64,000 nt of DNA from Caballeronia calidae (GTDB lineage: Bacteria; Pseudomonadota; Gammaproteobacteria; Burkholderiales; Burkholderiaceae). Position numbers and translations under genes: made by a program. The notes beneath the pieces are model-generated. The model made no database searches and had not been told where the DNA came from. It saw only the letters and a list, made by a program, of their open reading frames with translations. Below are positions 24,832-34,365 of this stretch, in pieces (position 1 is the stretch's first letter; each line of letters begins with the position of its first letter). The stretch lies in NCBI RefSeq assembly GCF_900044055.2, contig NZ_FCOX02000001.1, forward strand, positions 310,001-374,000. Direction: 5' to 3'.

Positions 24832-26004
24832 ATGAAAACGAAGAAGGCATGGATCAGGACGAGCATCGCGCTCGCCATCGCGGGCAGCGCGCTCATGGGT
24901 GCGGGCGCGGCGTTCGCGCAAGTGAAGATCGGCGTGACGCTCTCGGCGACGGGGCCGGCGGCATCGCTCGGGATTCCCGAGAAAAATACCGTCGCGTTGT
25001 TGCCGAAGGAGATGGGCGGGAAGTCGGTCGAATGGATCGTGCTCGATGACGGTTCGGACACGAGCCGTGCCGTGCAGAACACGCGCAAGCTGATCGACGA
25101 AGATCATGTCGATGCGATCGTCGGTTCCACGGTGACGCCGAACTCGCTCGCGATGATCGACCCGGCCGCCGCCGGCAAGACGCCGATGATCTCGATGGCG
25201 GCATCGGCCGCGATCATCTCGCCGATGGATGCGAAAAAGGCGTGGGTCTTCAAGACGCCGCAGAACGACGCATTGATGGCCGATGCGATCGCGGGCTACA
25301 TGGAGAAGCACGGCGTGAAGACGGTGGGTTTCATCGGCTTCGCGGATGCCTACGGCGACGGCTGGTACAACGTCTTCAACACGGCGGCGAACGCGCACAA
25401 GCTGAAGATCGTCACGAACGAGCGCTATAACCGCACGGACACGTCCGTGACCGGCCAGGTGCTCAAGACGATGGGCGCAAACCCGGACGCGGTGCTGATC
25501 GCGGGCGCGGGCACGCCGTCCGCGCTGCCGGCGAAGGCGCTGAAGGAGCGCGGCTACAAGGGCAAGGTCTATCAGACGCACGGCGTCGCCAATAACGACT
25601 TCCTGCGCGTGTGCGGCAAGGATTGCGAGGGTGAGATTCTGCCCGCCGGTCCGGTGCTCGTGACCGAGCAGCTGCCGGCGAGCAATCCGGTGAAGAAGTC
25701 GTCGGCGGCGTACAAGGACGCGTATGAGAAGGCGTACGGCGCGGGTTCGCTGTCGACGTTCGGTGGTCATGCGTGGGACGCGGGCCAGATGCTTCAGCGT
25801 GCGATTCCGGAGGCGCTCAAGAAAGGCCAGCCGGGGACGCCGGAGTTCCGTGAGGCGCTGCGCGCCGCGCTGGAAAACCTGAAGGATCTGCCCGTCTCGC
25901 ACGGCATCATGAACACGACGCCGACGGATCACAACGGCTTCGACAATCGCGCGCGCGTGATGGTGCAGATCGTCGACGGCAAGTGGAAGTTGCTGAACGA
26001 CTGA
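24832..26004 (+). CDS. ABC transporter substrate-binding protein (LivK type), second of a tandem pair
   Basis: 390 residues, a paralogue of the preceding gene with a different signal peptide (cleaved near AFAQVK, about residue 28). Mature start VKIGVTLSATGPAASLGIPEKN. Differences cluster in the middle (for example DPAAAGKTPMISMAASAAIISP versus EAHTPMISMAAAASLVEP), which could alter ligand preference. It is nearer the permease genes and so is the more likely cognate binding protein. Spaced 147 bases from the LivH gene, with a weak GC-rich hairpin at 26015-26032 between. Confidence 0.92.
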   Translation: MKTKKAWIRTSIALAIAGSALMGAGAAFAQVKIGVTLSATGPAASLGIPEKNTVALLPKEMGGKSVEWIVLDDGSDTSRAVQNTRKLIDEDHVDAIVGSTVTPNSLAMIDPAAAGKTPMISMAASAAIISPMDAKKAWVFKTPQNDALMADAIAGYMEKHGVKTVGFIGFADAYGDGWYNVFNTAANAHKLKIVTNERYNRTDTSVTGQVLKTMGANPDAVLIAGAGTPSALPAKALKERGYKGKVYQTHGVANNDFLRVCGKDCEGEILPAGPVLVTEQLPASNPVKKSSAAYKDAYEKAYGAGSLSTFGGHAWDAGQMLQRAIPEALKKGQPGTPEFREALRAALENLKDLPVSHGIMNTTPTDHNGFDNRARVMVQIVDGKWKLLND

Positions 26005-26151
26005 GTCTGACAGGACGCGCTTCATCGCGCGTTCTCGTTTCTTAATTTCAAGATGAACGGGCGGCGCACCGGCAACGGCGCGCCGCTTTGACCATGTTCC
26101 GGCGGGCGTTATTCAGACCGCCTGTTTCACAAGAAGCTCCGAAGAGGAAGT

Positions 26152-27207
26152 ATGGACTTATCGATTGCGGCGATCCTCGCGCAGGACGGGATCACCACGG
26201 GTGCGATCTACGCGTTGCTCGCGCTCGCCTTGGTGCTCGTGTTCTCCGTGACACGCGTCATTTTCATTCCGCAGGGCGAGTTCGTCGCGTACGGCGCCCT
26301 CACGCTGGCCGCGCTGCAAACGCAAAAGCTGCCCGCGACCTGCTATTTGCTCATCGCGATGGGCGTGGGCTGCTTCGTCGCCGAAGTGGCGGGCATCGTG
26401 CGACATCCTGCGCGATATCATCAGATCGGGCGCCTGCTTGCGGTGCTGGCGGGCAAGTATGTGCTGTTTCCCGTCGCGGTCTGGGCGCTCACGCAGGCCG
26501 TCTTCGCACAGACCTTGCCGATGATCGCGCAGATCGCGCTGACGCTCCTGATCGTCGTGCCGATGGGGCCGTTCGTCTATCGGCTCGCGTATGAACCGAT
26601 CGCGGAGGCGAGCACGCTGCTGCTGCTGATCGTCGCGGTGGCGGTGCACTTCGCGATGGTCGGTCTCGGGCTCGTCATGTTCGGCGCGGAAGGCTCGCGC
26701 ACGACCGCGTTCTCGGATGCCACGTTCAATCTCGGTAGCGTGTCCATCTCGGGGCAAAGCCTTTGGGTCGTCGGCACGGCGGTGGTGTTGATCGTCGCGC
26801 TGTACGTCTACTTCGACCGCTCCATCTCCGGCAAGGCCTTGCGCGCGACTTCGGTGAACCGGCTCGGCGCGCGGCTCGTCGGCATCGGCACGACGCAGGC
26901 GGGGCGCCTCGCGTTCACGCTCGCGGCGGGCCTCGGCGCGCTCTGCGGCGTGCTCGTCGCGCCCATCACGACGATCTACTACGACTCGGGCTTCCTGATC
27001 GGCCTGAAGGGCTTCGTGGGCGCGATCGTCGGCGGTCTGGTGAGCTATCCGCTCGCGGCGGCGGGATCGCTGCTGGTGGGCCTGCTGGAATCGTATTCGT
27101 CCTTCTGGGCGAGCGCGTACAAGGAGGTGATCGTTTTCACATTGATTATTCCGGTCCTGCTGTGGCGAAGCCTGGCGAGCCCGCATTCGGACGAGGACGA
27201 GGAGTAA
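26152..27207 (+). CDS. Branched-chain amino acid-type ABC permease (LivH type)
   Basis: 351 residues, longer than usual LivH (about 290-310), with an extra hydrophobic insert around residues 55-125. Starts with [43 protein letters not shown], and carries the EAA-like loop [29 protein letters not shown] precedes the ATG. Four bases before the fused LivM-LivG gene. Confidence 0.9.
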   Translation: MDLSIAAILAQDGITTGAIYALLALALVLVFSVTRVIFIPQGEFVAYGALTLAALQTQKLPATCYLLIAMGVGCFVAEVAGIVRHPARYHQIGRLLAVLAGKYVLFPVAVWALTQAVFAQTLPMIAQIALTLLIVVPMGPFVYRLAYEPIAEASTLLLLIVAVAVHFAMVGLGLVMFGAEGSRTTAFSDATFNLGSVSISGQSLWVVGTAVVLIVALYVYFDRSISGKALRATSVNRLGARLVGIGTTQAGRLAFTLAAGLGALCGVLVAPITTIYYDSGFLIGLKGFVGAIVGGLVSYPLAAAGSLLVGLLESYSSFWASAYKEVIVFTLIIPVLLWRSLASPHSDEDEE

Positions 27208-27211
27208 GCCG

Positions 27212-28996
27212 ATGAAATTCCTGCATCGATATCGATTTTTCTGGGTTTTCCTGCTCGTCGTCTTCGCGCTGCCGATTCTGCCGCGGCCGGTCGCCGTGCC
27301 CGAGTACTGGATCACGCTGCTGAACTACATCGGTCTCTATTCGATCGTCGCCATCGGGCTCGTGCTGCTGACGGGCATCGGCGGGATGACGAGCTTCGGG
27401 CAGGCCGCTTTCGTCGGCGTAGGCGCCTATGCGACGGCCTTCCTGACGACGCGCTACGGCGTCTCGCCGTGGCTCGCGCTGATCGCGGGCGTCGTGCTGA
27501 CGGCGTTCATCGCGCTGCTGCTCGGGCTCATCACGATGCGTCTTTCCGGGCACTTTCTGCCGCTCGGCACGATTGCGTGGGGGCTCTCGCTGTTCTATCT
27601 GTTCGGCAACATGGAGTTGCTCGGCAAGTACGACGGCATCAACGGGATTCCGGTGCTCAATTTGTTCGGATGGGAGCTGGAGTCGGGCCGGAGCATCTAC
27701 TACCTGATCTGGGTCGTGGTGCTGCTCGCCGTGATCTCTGTTCAGAATTTGCTTAATAGCCGTCCGGGGCGCGCGATTCGTGCGCTGCGCGGCGGCGGCA
27801 CGATGGCCGAAGCGATGGGCGTCAACACGGCGTGGATGCGCGTCGTGATCTTCATCTATGCAGCCGTTCTGGCCGCCATTTCGGGCTTCCTGTACGCGCA
27901 TTTGCAGCGGGCGGTGAATCCCACGCCGTTCGGGCTGAACCACGGCATCGAGTTCCTGTTCATGGCGGTGGTCGGCGGCATCTCGCATGTCTGGGGCGCG
28001 ATTCTTGGTGCGACGATCCTCACCGTCCTTCAAGACTATCTGCAGACGCTGCTGCCCAAGCTGCTCGGGGCAAACGGCAATTTTGAGATCATCGTCTTCG
28101 GCGTCGTGATGGTGCTGCTGCTGCAATACGCGCGGCAGGGCGTCTGGCCGTTCGTCGCGCGTCTCTTCCCGCGCGGCCCGCGCGCGCATGTGCCTGATCA
28201 TCGCGATTCGTTGCCGCAGCGCAGCAAACCGCAGGCGGGCGAGCGGTTGTTGGTTGTTGATAAGGCGCGCAAGCAGTTCGGCGGGTTGGTCGCGGTCAAC
28301 GATGTGAGCTTCGAGGTGAAGGCGGGAGAGATCATCGGTTTGATCGGACCGAATGGCGCGGGCAAATCGACGACCTTCAATCTCGTGACCGGCGTGCTTC
28401 AGGCGACGAGCGGCGCGATCAGTTTCCACGGCGAGCGCATTGAAAAGCTGACTTCGCGTGAGATCGTGAAGCGGGGCATCGGGCGGACGTTTCAGCACGT
28501 CAAGATGCTTCCGGGCATGACGGTGCTCGAGAACGTCGCCATCGGCGCGCATCTGCGTGGCAATACGGGCGTGTGGCGCAGCATCGCGCGGCTGAATGCG
28601 CCGGAAGAGGCGCGGCTCATGTCGGAGGCTGCGAGGCAGATCGCGCGCGTCGGTCTCGAAAAGCATATGTACAGCGAAGCGGGCAGTCTCGCGCTCGGTC
28701 AGCAGCGGATTCTCGAGATCGCGCGTGCGCTGTGCTGCGATCCGACTCTGCTGCTGCTCGATGAGCCTGCTGCGGGTCTTCGTTATCAGGAGAAGCTGCA
28801 ACTCGCCGATCTACTGCGAAAACTCCGTGCGGAAGGAATGAGCATCCTATTGGTCGAGCACGATATGGACTTCGTGATGAACCTCACTGATCGGCTGGTG
28901 GTGATGGAGTTCGGAACGAAGATCGCAGAAGGACTGCCGACGGATGTCCAGAAGGATCCAGCGGTGCTCGAAGCATATCTGGGCGGGGTGGAATGA
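27212..28996 (+). CDS. Fused ABC permease-ATPase (LivM-LivG fusion)
   Basis: 594 residues. Residues 1 to about 330 are a LivM-type permease (GMTSFGQAAFVGVGAYATAFL; EAA loop RGGGTMAEAMGVNTAWMR). After a linker of some 25 residues, residues about 350-594 are a complete LivG ATPase with Walker A GPNGAGKST (around residue 380), signature LALGQQRILEIA and Walker B LLLLDEPAAGL. The fusion is continuous in frame with no stop between the parts. It overlaps the LivF gene by four bases. Confidence 0.93.
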   Translation: MKFLHRYRFFWVFLLVVFALPILPRPVAVPEYWITLLNYIGLYSIVAIGLVLLTGIGGMTSFGQAAFVGVGAYATAFLTTRYGVSPWLALIAGVVLTAFIALLLGLITMRLSGHFLPLGTIAWGLSLFYLFGNMELLGKYDGINGIPVLNLFGWELESGRSIYYLIWVVVLLAVISVQNLLNSRPGRAIRALRGGGTMAEAMGVNTAWMRVVIFIYAAVLAAISGFLYAHLQRAVNPTPFGLNHGIEFLFMAVVGGISHVWGAILGATILTVLQDYLQTLLPKLLGANGNFEIIVFGVVMVLLLQYARQGVWPFVARLFPRGPRAHVPDHRDSLPQRSKPQAGERLLVVDKARKQFGGLVAVNDVSFEVKAGEIIGLIGPNGAGKSTTFNLVTGVLQATSGAISFHGERIEKLTSREIVKRGIGRTFQHVKMLPGMTVLENVAIGAHLRGNTGVWRSIARLNAPEEARLMSEAARQIARVGLEKHMYSEAGSLALGQQRILEIARALCCDPTLLLLDEPAAGLRYQEKLQLADLLRKLRAEGMSILLVEHDMDFVMNLTDRLVVMEFGTKIAEGLPTDVQKDPAVLEAYLGGVE

Positions 28997-29763
28997 TGGC
29001 GAAGGAATCGAACGCAGTGAACAACCCGATTTTGCAGGTAGAAGGTTTATCGGTCCGGTACGGCAAAGTCGAAGCGTTGCACGATGGCAAGCTCACGGTC
29101 GGAGCGGGGCAGATCGTTTCCGTGATCGGGCCGAATGGCGCAGGGAAATCAACGTTGCTCAACGCAATCATGGGCGCGCTTCCGCAAACCGGGCATGCCA
29201 AGGGCTCAGTGCGCTATCTCGGCGAGGAAGTTTCGGCACTGGCGATCGAGCGTCGTGTTTCGCGTGGTATGTGCCTCGTGCCGGAAAAACGCGAACTCTT
29301 TGCGACGATGGCAGTGGAGGATAACCTCGTGCTCGGGGCGTATCGGCGCAAGCGGGCCGGCGAGCGAAACTTTCTCGATCAACTCGATCACGTGTTCGAG
29401 TTATTCCCCCGTCTGAAAGAGCGGCGGAAGCAGGCTGCCGGAACGCTGTCGGGCGGTGAGCGACAGATGCTCGCGGTTGGTCGCGCGCTGATGGGCAAAC
29501 CGCAGCTGCTCATGCTGGACGAACCCAGTCTCGGTCTCGCGCCGCTGATCGTGAAGGAGATTTTCCACATCATTAGCGCGCTCCGCCAGACGGGCGTGGC
29601 GACCCTTTTGATCGAGCAGAACGCGCGCGCGGCGTTACAGATATCGGACTACGGGTACGTGCTGGAGACCGGTGAATTCGCTCTGGAAGGCAATGCTGAC
29701 GCGCTTCAGCACGACCCGCAAGTTATCGAAACTTATCTGGGTCTGACGAAAAAGACTGCGTAA
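28993..29763 (+). CDS. Branched-chain amino acid-type ABC transporter ATP-binding protein (LivF type)
   Basis: 256 residues. Walker A GPNGAGKST (intact lysine, unlike the LivF of the first cluster), signature LSGGERQMLAVG, Walker B LLMLDEPSLGLAP, and the VPEKRELFATM segment of LivF. Last gene of the second liv-type operon; transcription probably ends at the parS-containing hairpin 25 bases downstream. Confidence 0.93.
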   Translation: MMAKESNAVNNPILQVEGLSVRYGKVEALHDGKLTVGAGQIVSVIGPNGAGKSTLLNAIMGALPQTGHAKGSVRYLGEEVSALAIERRVSRGMCLVPEKRELFATMAVEDNLVLGAYRRKRAGERNFLDQLDHVFELFPRLKERRKQAAGTLSGGERQMLAVGRALMGKPQLLMLDEPSLGLAPLIVKEIFHIISALRQTGVATLLIEQNARAALQISDYGYVLETGEFALEGNADALQHDPQVIETYLGLTKKTA

Positions 29764-29787
29764 ATTCGACGTTTGCGGCAGCTTGCG

Positions 29788-29821
29788 ATGGCGTGTTTCA
29801 CGTGAAACACGCCATTTTTTT
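29788..29821 (+). terminator. Terminator-like 28-base perfect palindrome enclosing parS
   Basis: The 28 bases 29788-29815 read the same on both strands and are followed by T residues up to 29821. It lies 25 bases after the LivF stop, the expected place for the operon terminator. Its centre is the parS site at 29794-29809. Confidence 0.65.
29794..29809. promoter_or_regulatory. parS centromere site 1
   Basis: TGTTTCACGTGAAACA, an exact match to the 16-base chromosomal parS consensus recognised by Spo0J/ParB proteins. It sits about 110 bases upstream of mnmG and 3.6 kb from parB in this window. Confidence 0.95.
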
Positions 29822-29865
29822 CGTCCTAGACCAGTCGGCCGAATTCGGGACATGGGAGAAACCGT

Positions 29866-29871
29866 TATAAT
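29866..29871 (+). promoter_or_regulatory. Candidate -10 box of mnmG
   Basis: TATAAT, 50 bases upstream of the mnmG start; the -35 region is weak. Confidence 0.4.
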
Positions 29872-29921
29872 TCATAGCTATTCTCTCTTCAGGTTCGTGT
29901 CGTTCGCACACGAAATCTCCA

Positions 29922-31886
29922 ATGCTTTATCCCACAGAATTTGATGTGATCGTCGTCGGTGGCGGTCACGCGGGCACTGAGGCCGCGCTCGCCTCGGCGC
30001 GCATGGGCTGCAAAACGCTGCTGTTGACCCATAACATCGAGACGCTGGGGCAGATGAGCTGCAATCCGTCAATCGGCGGCATTGGCAAAGGCCATCTCGT
30101 CAAGGAAGTCGACGCGCTCGGCGGTGCAATGGCGGCCGCAACCGATGAATCGGGCATTCAGTTCCGCATTCTGAACTCGTCCAAAGGGCCGGCAGTCCGC
30201 GCGACGCGCGCACAGGCTGACCGCCTTCTGTATAAGCAGGCGATTCGTCATCGGCTCGAAAATCAGCCGAATTTGTGGCTTTTCCAGCAGGCCGTCGACG
30301 ATTTGATGGTGGAGGGCGATCGCGTCGTTGGCGCGGTGACGCAAGTTGGCTTGCAATTCCGGTCTCGGGCTGTGGTGCTGACGGCCGGCACGTTCCTCGA
30401 CGGCAAGATACACGTCGGCCTCAATAACTATGTCGGCGGACGGGCGGGCGATCCAGCCGCGGTGTCGCTGTCCGCACGCCTGAAAGAGCTGAAGCTGCCG
30501 CAAGGCCGCCTCAAGACCGGCACGCCGCCTCGCATCGACGGCCGCACGATCGATTTTACGAAGCTGGAAGAACAGCCAGGCGATCTCGATCCGATTCCCG
30601 TGTTCTCTTTCCTTGGGCGCGTCGAGCAGCATCCGCGCCAGATGCCGTGCTGGGTTACGCATACAAACACGCAGACGCACGACATCATCCGCTCAGGTCT
30701 GGACCGGTCGCCCATGTATACGGGCGTAATCGAGGGCGTGGGGCCGCGTTATTGCCCGTCGATTGAGGACAAAATTCATCGTTTTGCGTCGAAAGAGGCG
30801 CATCAGATCTTCCTCGAGCCGGAAGGGCTGACCACGAACGAGTTCTATCCGAACGGGATCTCTACGAGTCTTCCCTTTGATGTGCAGTTGAACCTTGTGC
30901 GCTCGATGCGCGGCCTGGAGCACGCGCATATTCTGCGTCCGGGCTACGCTATCGAGTACGACTACTTCGACCCGCGCGCGCTGAAGGCGTCGCTGGAGAC
31001 CAAGGCGATCAACGGTCTGTTTTTCGCTGGCCAGATCAACGGAACGACCGGATACGAAGAAGCGGCTGCTCAGGGCTTGTTGGCCGGGATCAATGCGGGC
31101 TTGCAGGTGCAGGGGAAGGAGTCGTGGTCGCCGCGCCGCGATCAGGCTTATCTCGGCGTCCTGGTGGATGATCTCGTCACGCGCGGCGTCTCTGAACCTT
31201 ACCGGATGTTCACGAGCCGTGCGGAATATCGTCTCTCGCTGCGCGAAGACAACGCCGATATGCGTCTCACCGAGGTCGGCCGGGAACTTGGCGTCGTAGA
31301 CGACGTGCGTTGGGACGCTTTCAGCCGCAAGCGCGACGCTGTTTCACGTGAAACACAGCGGCTTCGTTCGACGTGGGTTAATCCGAAGACGCTTCCTGCG
31401 GAAGACGCAACGGCCTTGCTCGGGAAGCCGATCGACCACGAATACAGTTTGGCGGATCTTCTGCGCCGTCCTGGCGTTTCATACGACGGTATCTGTGGCT
31501 TGCGTGAAGGTGCTTGCGGCCCTGAAGCGCCTCTTGCGGAAGACCCGGTGCTGCTCGCTCAGATCAAGGAGCAGATCGAGATCGGTGTGAAGTATCAGGG
31601 TTACATCGACCGGCAAGCGGACGAAATCGTTCGAAACGGTGCGCAGGAAAACACGCGTTTGCCGGAGGGCATCGACTACAACGAAGTTCGTGGTCTGTCC
31701 TTCGAAGCACGGCAGAAGCTCATTCAGCATCGCCCGGAGACCATCGGTCAGGCGTCGCGTATCTCCGGCATCACGCCGGCCGCGATTTCGCTGTTGATGG
31801 TTCATCTGAAGCGGGGCATCGGCCGTCGCGGCCGCAATTCGGCGGGCGATGATTCAGCGGCCGATAACACGACGGCGGTTCAATGA
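29922..31886 (+). CDS. mnmG: tRNA uridine-5-carboxymethylaminomethyl(34) synthase subunit MnmG (GidA)
   Basis: 654 residues, normal length. FAD-binding [17 protein letters not shown] near residue 12, the [22 protein letters not shown] motif (GidA signature 1), [14 protein letters not shown], and [18 protein letters not shown] (signature 2). With MnmE it adds the cmnm5 group to wobble uridines; the MnmC at the left end of the window acts on the same modification. First gene of a run mnmG-rsmG-parA-parB. A perfect parS lies inside the frame at 31340-31355, so codons there are constrained by ParB binding. Confidence 0.98.
   Translation: MLYPTEFDVIVVGGGHAGTEAALASARMGCKTLLLTHNIETLGQMSCNPSIGGIGKGHLVKEVDALGGAMAAATDESGIQFRILNSSKGPAVRATRAQADRLLYKQAIRHRLENQPNLWLFQQAVDDLMVEGDRVVGAVTQVGLQFRSRAVVLTAGTFLDGKIHVGLNNYVGGRAGDPAAVSLSARLKELKLPQGRLKTGTPPRIDGRTIDFTKLEEQPGDLDPIPVFSFLGRVEQHPRQMPCWVTHTNTQTHDIIRSGLDRSPMYTGVIEGVGPRYCPSIEDKIHRFASKEAHQIFLEPEGLTTNEFYPNGISTSLPFDVQLNLVRSMRGLEHAHILRPGYAIEYDYFDPRALKASLETKAINGLFFAGQINGTTGYEEAAAQGLLAGINAGLQVQGKESWSPRRDQAYLGVLVDDLVTRGVSEPYRMFTSRAEYRLSLREDNADMRLTEVGRELGVVDDVRWDAFSRKRDAVSRETQRLRSTWVNPKTLPAEDATALLGKPIDHEYSLADLLRRPGVSYDGICGLREGACGPEAPLAEDPVLLAQIKEQIEIGVKYQGYIDRQADEIVRNGAQENTRLPEGIDYNEVRGLSFEARQKLIQHRPETIGQASRISGITPAAISLLMVHLKRGIGRRGRNSAGDDSAADNTTAVQ
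31340..31355. promoter_or_regulatory. parS centromere site 2, inside mnmG
   Basis: A second exact TGTTTCACGTGAAACA, 1.5 kb from the first, within the coding sequence of mnmG, encoding a Val-Ser-Arg-Glu-Thr stretch. Confidence 0.95.
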
Positions 31887-32548
31887 CGGAGCGCAATCCA
31901 TCCCTGGCGACGACGCTCGAAATGGGCGTCGCCGAACTCGGCCTTGCGCTGTCGTCATCGCAAATGCAGAAACTGCTCGACTACGTCGCGTTGCTCGGCA
32001 AGTGGAACTCGGTCTACAACCTGACGGCGATTCGCGATCCGCAGCAGATGGTGATTCAGCACATCCTCGATTCGCTCGCGATCGTGCCGGCCGTGTCCGC
32101 GCGTAAACCGCGAGCGGTGCTGGATGTGGGTTCCGGAGGCGGGCTGCCTGGCATCGTGCTGGCCATCGCGCTGCCGGAGCTGCATGTCACGTTGAACGAT
32201 ATCGTTCACAAGAAAACCGCATTTCAGTCGCAAGCTAAAGTGCAGTTGGGTCTGAACAATCTGTCGGTCGTGACCGGTCGCGTCGAAAGTTTACGTCCGG
32301 GCGTCGAAGTGCCGGAAAAATTCGATGTAATCGTGTCGCGCGCATTCGCAGAGCTCTCCGATTTCGTTACACTTTCGCGTCATCTGGTCGCCGACGATGG
32401 ACGGATTCTGGCGATGAAGGGCGTCAAGCCCGATGCCGAAGCCGCGCGTCTGCCGGCGGGCGCCGTGGTAGTCGGCGTTGAGCGCTTGAAAGTGCCCATG
32501 CTCGACGCGGAGCGGCATCTGGTTGAGATTGCGGTCGAACCAGCATGA
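31883..32548 (+). CDS. rsmG: 16S rRNA (guanine(527)-N(7))-methyltransferase RsmG (GidB)
   Basis: 221 residues. SAM-binding [30 protein letters not shown] and the [13 protein letters not shown] segment are typical of RsmG. It methylates G527 of 16S rRNA; loss gives low-level streptomycin resistance in known bacteria. Starts four bases before the mnmG stop (ATGA overlap), showing cotranscription and likely coupled translation. Confidence 0.97.
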   Translation: MTERNPSLATTLEMGVAELGLALSSSQMQKLLDYVALLGKWNSVYNLTAIRDPQQMVIQHILDSLAIVPAVSARKPRAVLDVGSGGGLPGIVLAIALPELHVTLNDIVHKKTAFQSQAKVQLGLNNLSVVTGRVESLRPGVEVPEKFDVIVSRAFAELSDFVTLSRHLVADDGRILAMKGVKPDAEAARLPAGAVVVGVERLKVPMLDAERHLVEIAVEPA

Positions 32549-32625
32549 CGGTCCGCCGCACGGTTTCCATCCGGCATTCCAGGCACGCTGATCTTCTGAC
32601 AGCGAAAAAACGAGGACACTAAACG

Positions 32626-33405
32626 ATGGCAAAAATCTTCTGCGTCGCAAATCAGAAGGGCGGCGTTGGAAAGACCACGACAGCGGTCAATCTCGCGGCG
32701 AGCCTCGCAGGGCTCGGGCAGCGCGTACTGCTGATCGACCTCGACCCGCAAGGCAATGCCACGATGGGCAGCGGCATCGACAAATCGGCATGTGAAAACA
32801 CCGTCTACGAAGTGCTCGTCGATGGCGTCACGCTGCGCGACGCTCGCACGCGCCCGTCGGCGGTCGGATATGACGTGCTGCCGGCGAATCGCGAACTTGC
32901 CGGCGCCGAGGTCGAACTCGTGGACATGGAAAATCGCGAGCGCATTCTGCGCGCCGCGATCGAAGATGTAGTCGATGACTATGACTTTGTGCTGATCGAT
33001 TGTCCCCCGGCGCTGTCGCTACTGACGCTCAACGCGTTGTGCGCGGCGCATGGCGTCGTGATCCCGATGCAGTGCGAATACTTCGCGCTGGAAGGCTTGT
33101 CGGACCTCGTGAACACCATCAAGCAGGTTCACGCGAATCTGAATCGTGATCTGAAGGTTATCGGCTTGCTGCGCGTGATGTTCGATCCCCGTATCACGCT
33201 TCAGCAACAAGTGTCGGACCAATTGAAGGAACACTTTGGCAGCAAGTTGTTCGACGTGGTGATCCCGCGCAACGTGCGTCTGGCCGAAGCGCCGAGTTAC
33301 GGCCTGCCGGGCGTCGTGTTCGACAAGTCGTCGCGCGGTGCGCAGGCGTACATCCAGTTCGGCACGGAAATGATCGAGCGCGTCCGCGCGCTCAACGTCA
33401 ACTAA
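32626..33405 (+). CDS. parA: Chromosome partitioning protein ParA (Soj)
   Basis: 259 residues. Deviant Walker A KGGVGKTTT with the signature lysine at residue 11, Walker A-prime LIDLDPQGNATMGSG, Walker B VLIDCPPALSLLTLNAL. A chromosomal ParA without the N-terminal helix-turn-helix of plasmid types. It forms ATP-dependent dimers on the nucleoid that move ParB-parS complexes. GAGGACAC precedes the ATG; parB follows after 45 bases. Confidence 0.97.
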   Translation: MAKIFCVANQKGGVGKTTTAVNLAASLAGLGQRVLLIDLDPQGNATMGSGIDKSACENTVYEVLVDGVTLRDARTRPSAVGYDVLPANRELAGAEVELVDMENRERILRAAIEDVVDDYDFVLIDCPPALSLLTLNALCAAHGVVIPMQCEYFALEGLSDLVNTIKQVHANLNRDLKVIGLLRVMFDPRITLQQQVSDQLKEHFGSKLFDVVIPRNVRLAEAPSYGLPGVVFDKSSRGAQAYIQFGTEMIERVRALNVN

Positions 33406-33450
33406 GCCAACCCATTCGATGCGGCGAAGCACGCCGACGGAGGAACCGAA

Positions 33451-34353
33451 ATGAGCGCTGTGATGAAAAAGAAAGGTTTGGGCCGAGGCCTGGACGCGTT
33501 GCTCGGCGGCAGCGTCGACATTACGGAAGCCGTGCGCGGCGAGGGCACGCCCTCGGTGCTGTCGCTCGACAAGTTGCAGGCCGGCAAGTATCAGCCCCGT
33601 ACTCGCATGGACGAGGGCGCGCTGCAGGAGCTCGCTGCGAGCATCCGCGCGCAAGGCCTGATGCAGCCCATTCTCGTGCGCTCGGTCGGCGACGATCACT
33701 ATGAAATCATCGCGGGCGAGCGGCGTTTCCGCGCCGCGCGCATCGCCGGGCTCGATGAAGTGCCCGTGTTGGTGAAAAACGTGCCAGATCAGGCCGCGGC
33801 CGCGATGGCGCTGATCGAAAACATTCAGCGCGAGGATCTAAACCCGCTGGAAGAGGCGCAGGGCATCCAGCGTCTGCTCGACGAGTTTCGCTTCACGCAT
33901 GAACAGGCGGCGGAGTCGGTCGGGCGTTCGCGCAGTGCCGTCTCGAACCTGCTGCGTCTGCTGAACCTTGCTGCGCCCGTGCAAACGATGCTGCTCGCCG
34001 GCGATCTCGACATGGGCCACGCGCGCGCGTTGCTCGCGGTCGATGCCGCGACGCAAATCCAACTGGCCAATCACGTGGTGAATCGCCGCTTGTCGGTGCG
34101 CGAAACCGAGCGGCTCGTTGCAGCGACGACCAAGGAAGCGCCTGCGACAAAAGCGCGCGTGGCAAACGACGGCGGACGCGATACGCGCCGTCTGGAAGAA
34201 GAGTTGTCGGACCTGCTCTCCGCGAATGTGAAGATCAAGCTTGGCGGGCGAGGGCGCGGCAAGGTGACGATCGATTTCGGCACGCTCGACTCGCTGGAAG
34301 GCATCCTGACGAAGCTGCGCGGCAGCATCGAAACGCCGGCTCCGGCTGCCTGA
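33451..34353 (+). CDS. parB: Chromosome partitioning protein ParB (Spo0J)
   Basis: 300 residues. N-terminal GLGRGLDALLGG (ParA-interacting), CTP-binding region with QPILVRSVGDDHYEIIAGERRFRAARIAGLDEVPV (GERRFRA arginine patch), ENIQREDLNPLEEAQG, helix-turn-helix FTHEQAAESVGRSRSAVSNLLRLL, and a C-terminal dimerisation domain. It binds parS, and two exact parS sites lie within 4 kb upstream. Ribosome site GGAGGAA. Confidence 0.98.
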   Translation: MSAVMKKKGLGRGLDALLGGSVDITEAVRGEGTPSVLSLDKLQAGKYQPRTRMDEGALQELAASIRAQGLMQPILVRSVGDDHYEIIAGERRFRAARIAGLDEVPVLVKNVPDQAAAAMALIENIQREDLNPLEEAQGIQRLLDEFRFTHEQAAESVGRSRSAVSNLLRLLNLAAPVQTMLLAGDLDMGHARALLAVDAATQIQLANHVVNRRLSVRETERLVAATTKEAPATKARVANDGGRDTRRLEEELSDLLSANVKIKLGGRGRGKVTIDFGTLDSLEGILTKLRGSIETPAPAA

Positions 34354-34365
34354 TTCGCGTACACC

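Noticed and set aside
31883-31886. Possible programmed frameshift at the mnmG-rsmG junction
   Set aside because: The ATGA overlap is an ordinary start-stop overlap; no slippery heptamer is present and both proteins are complete.
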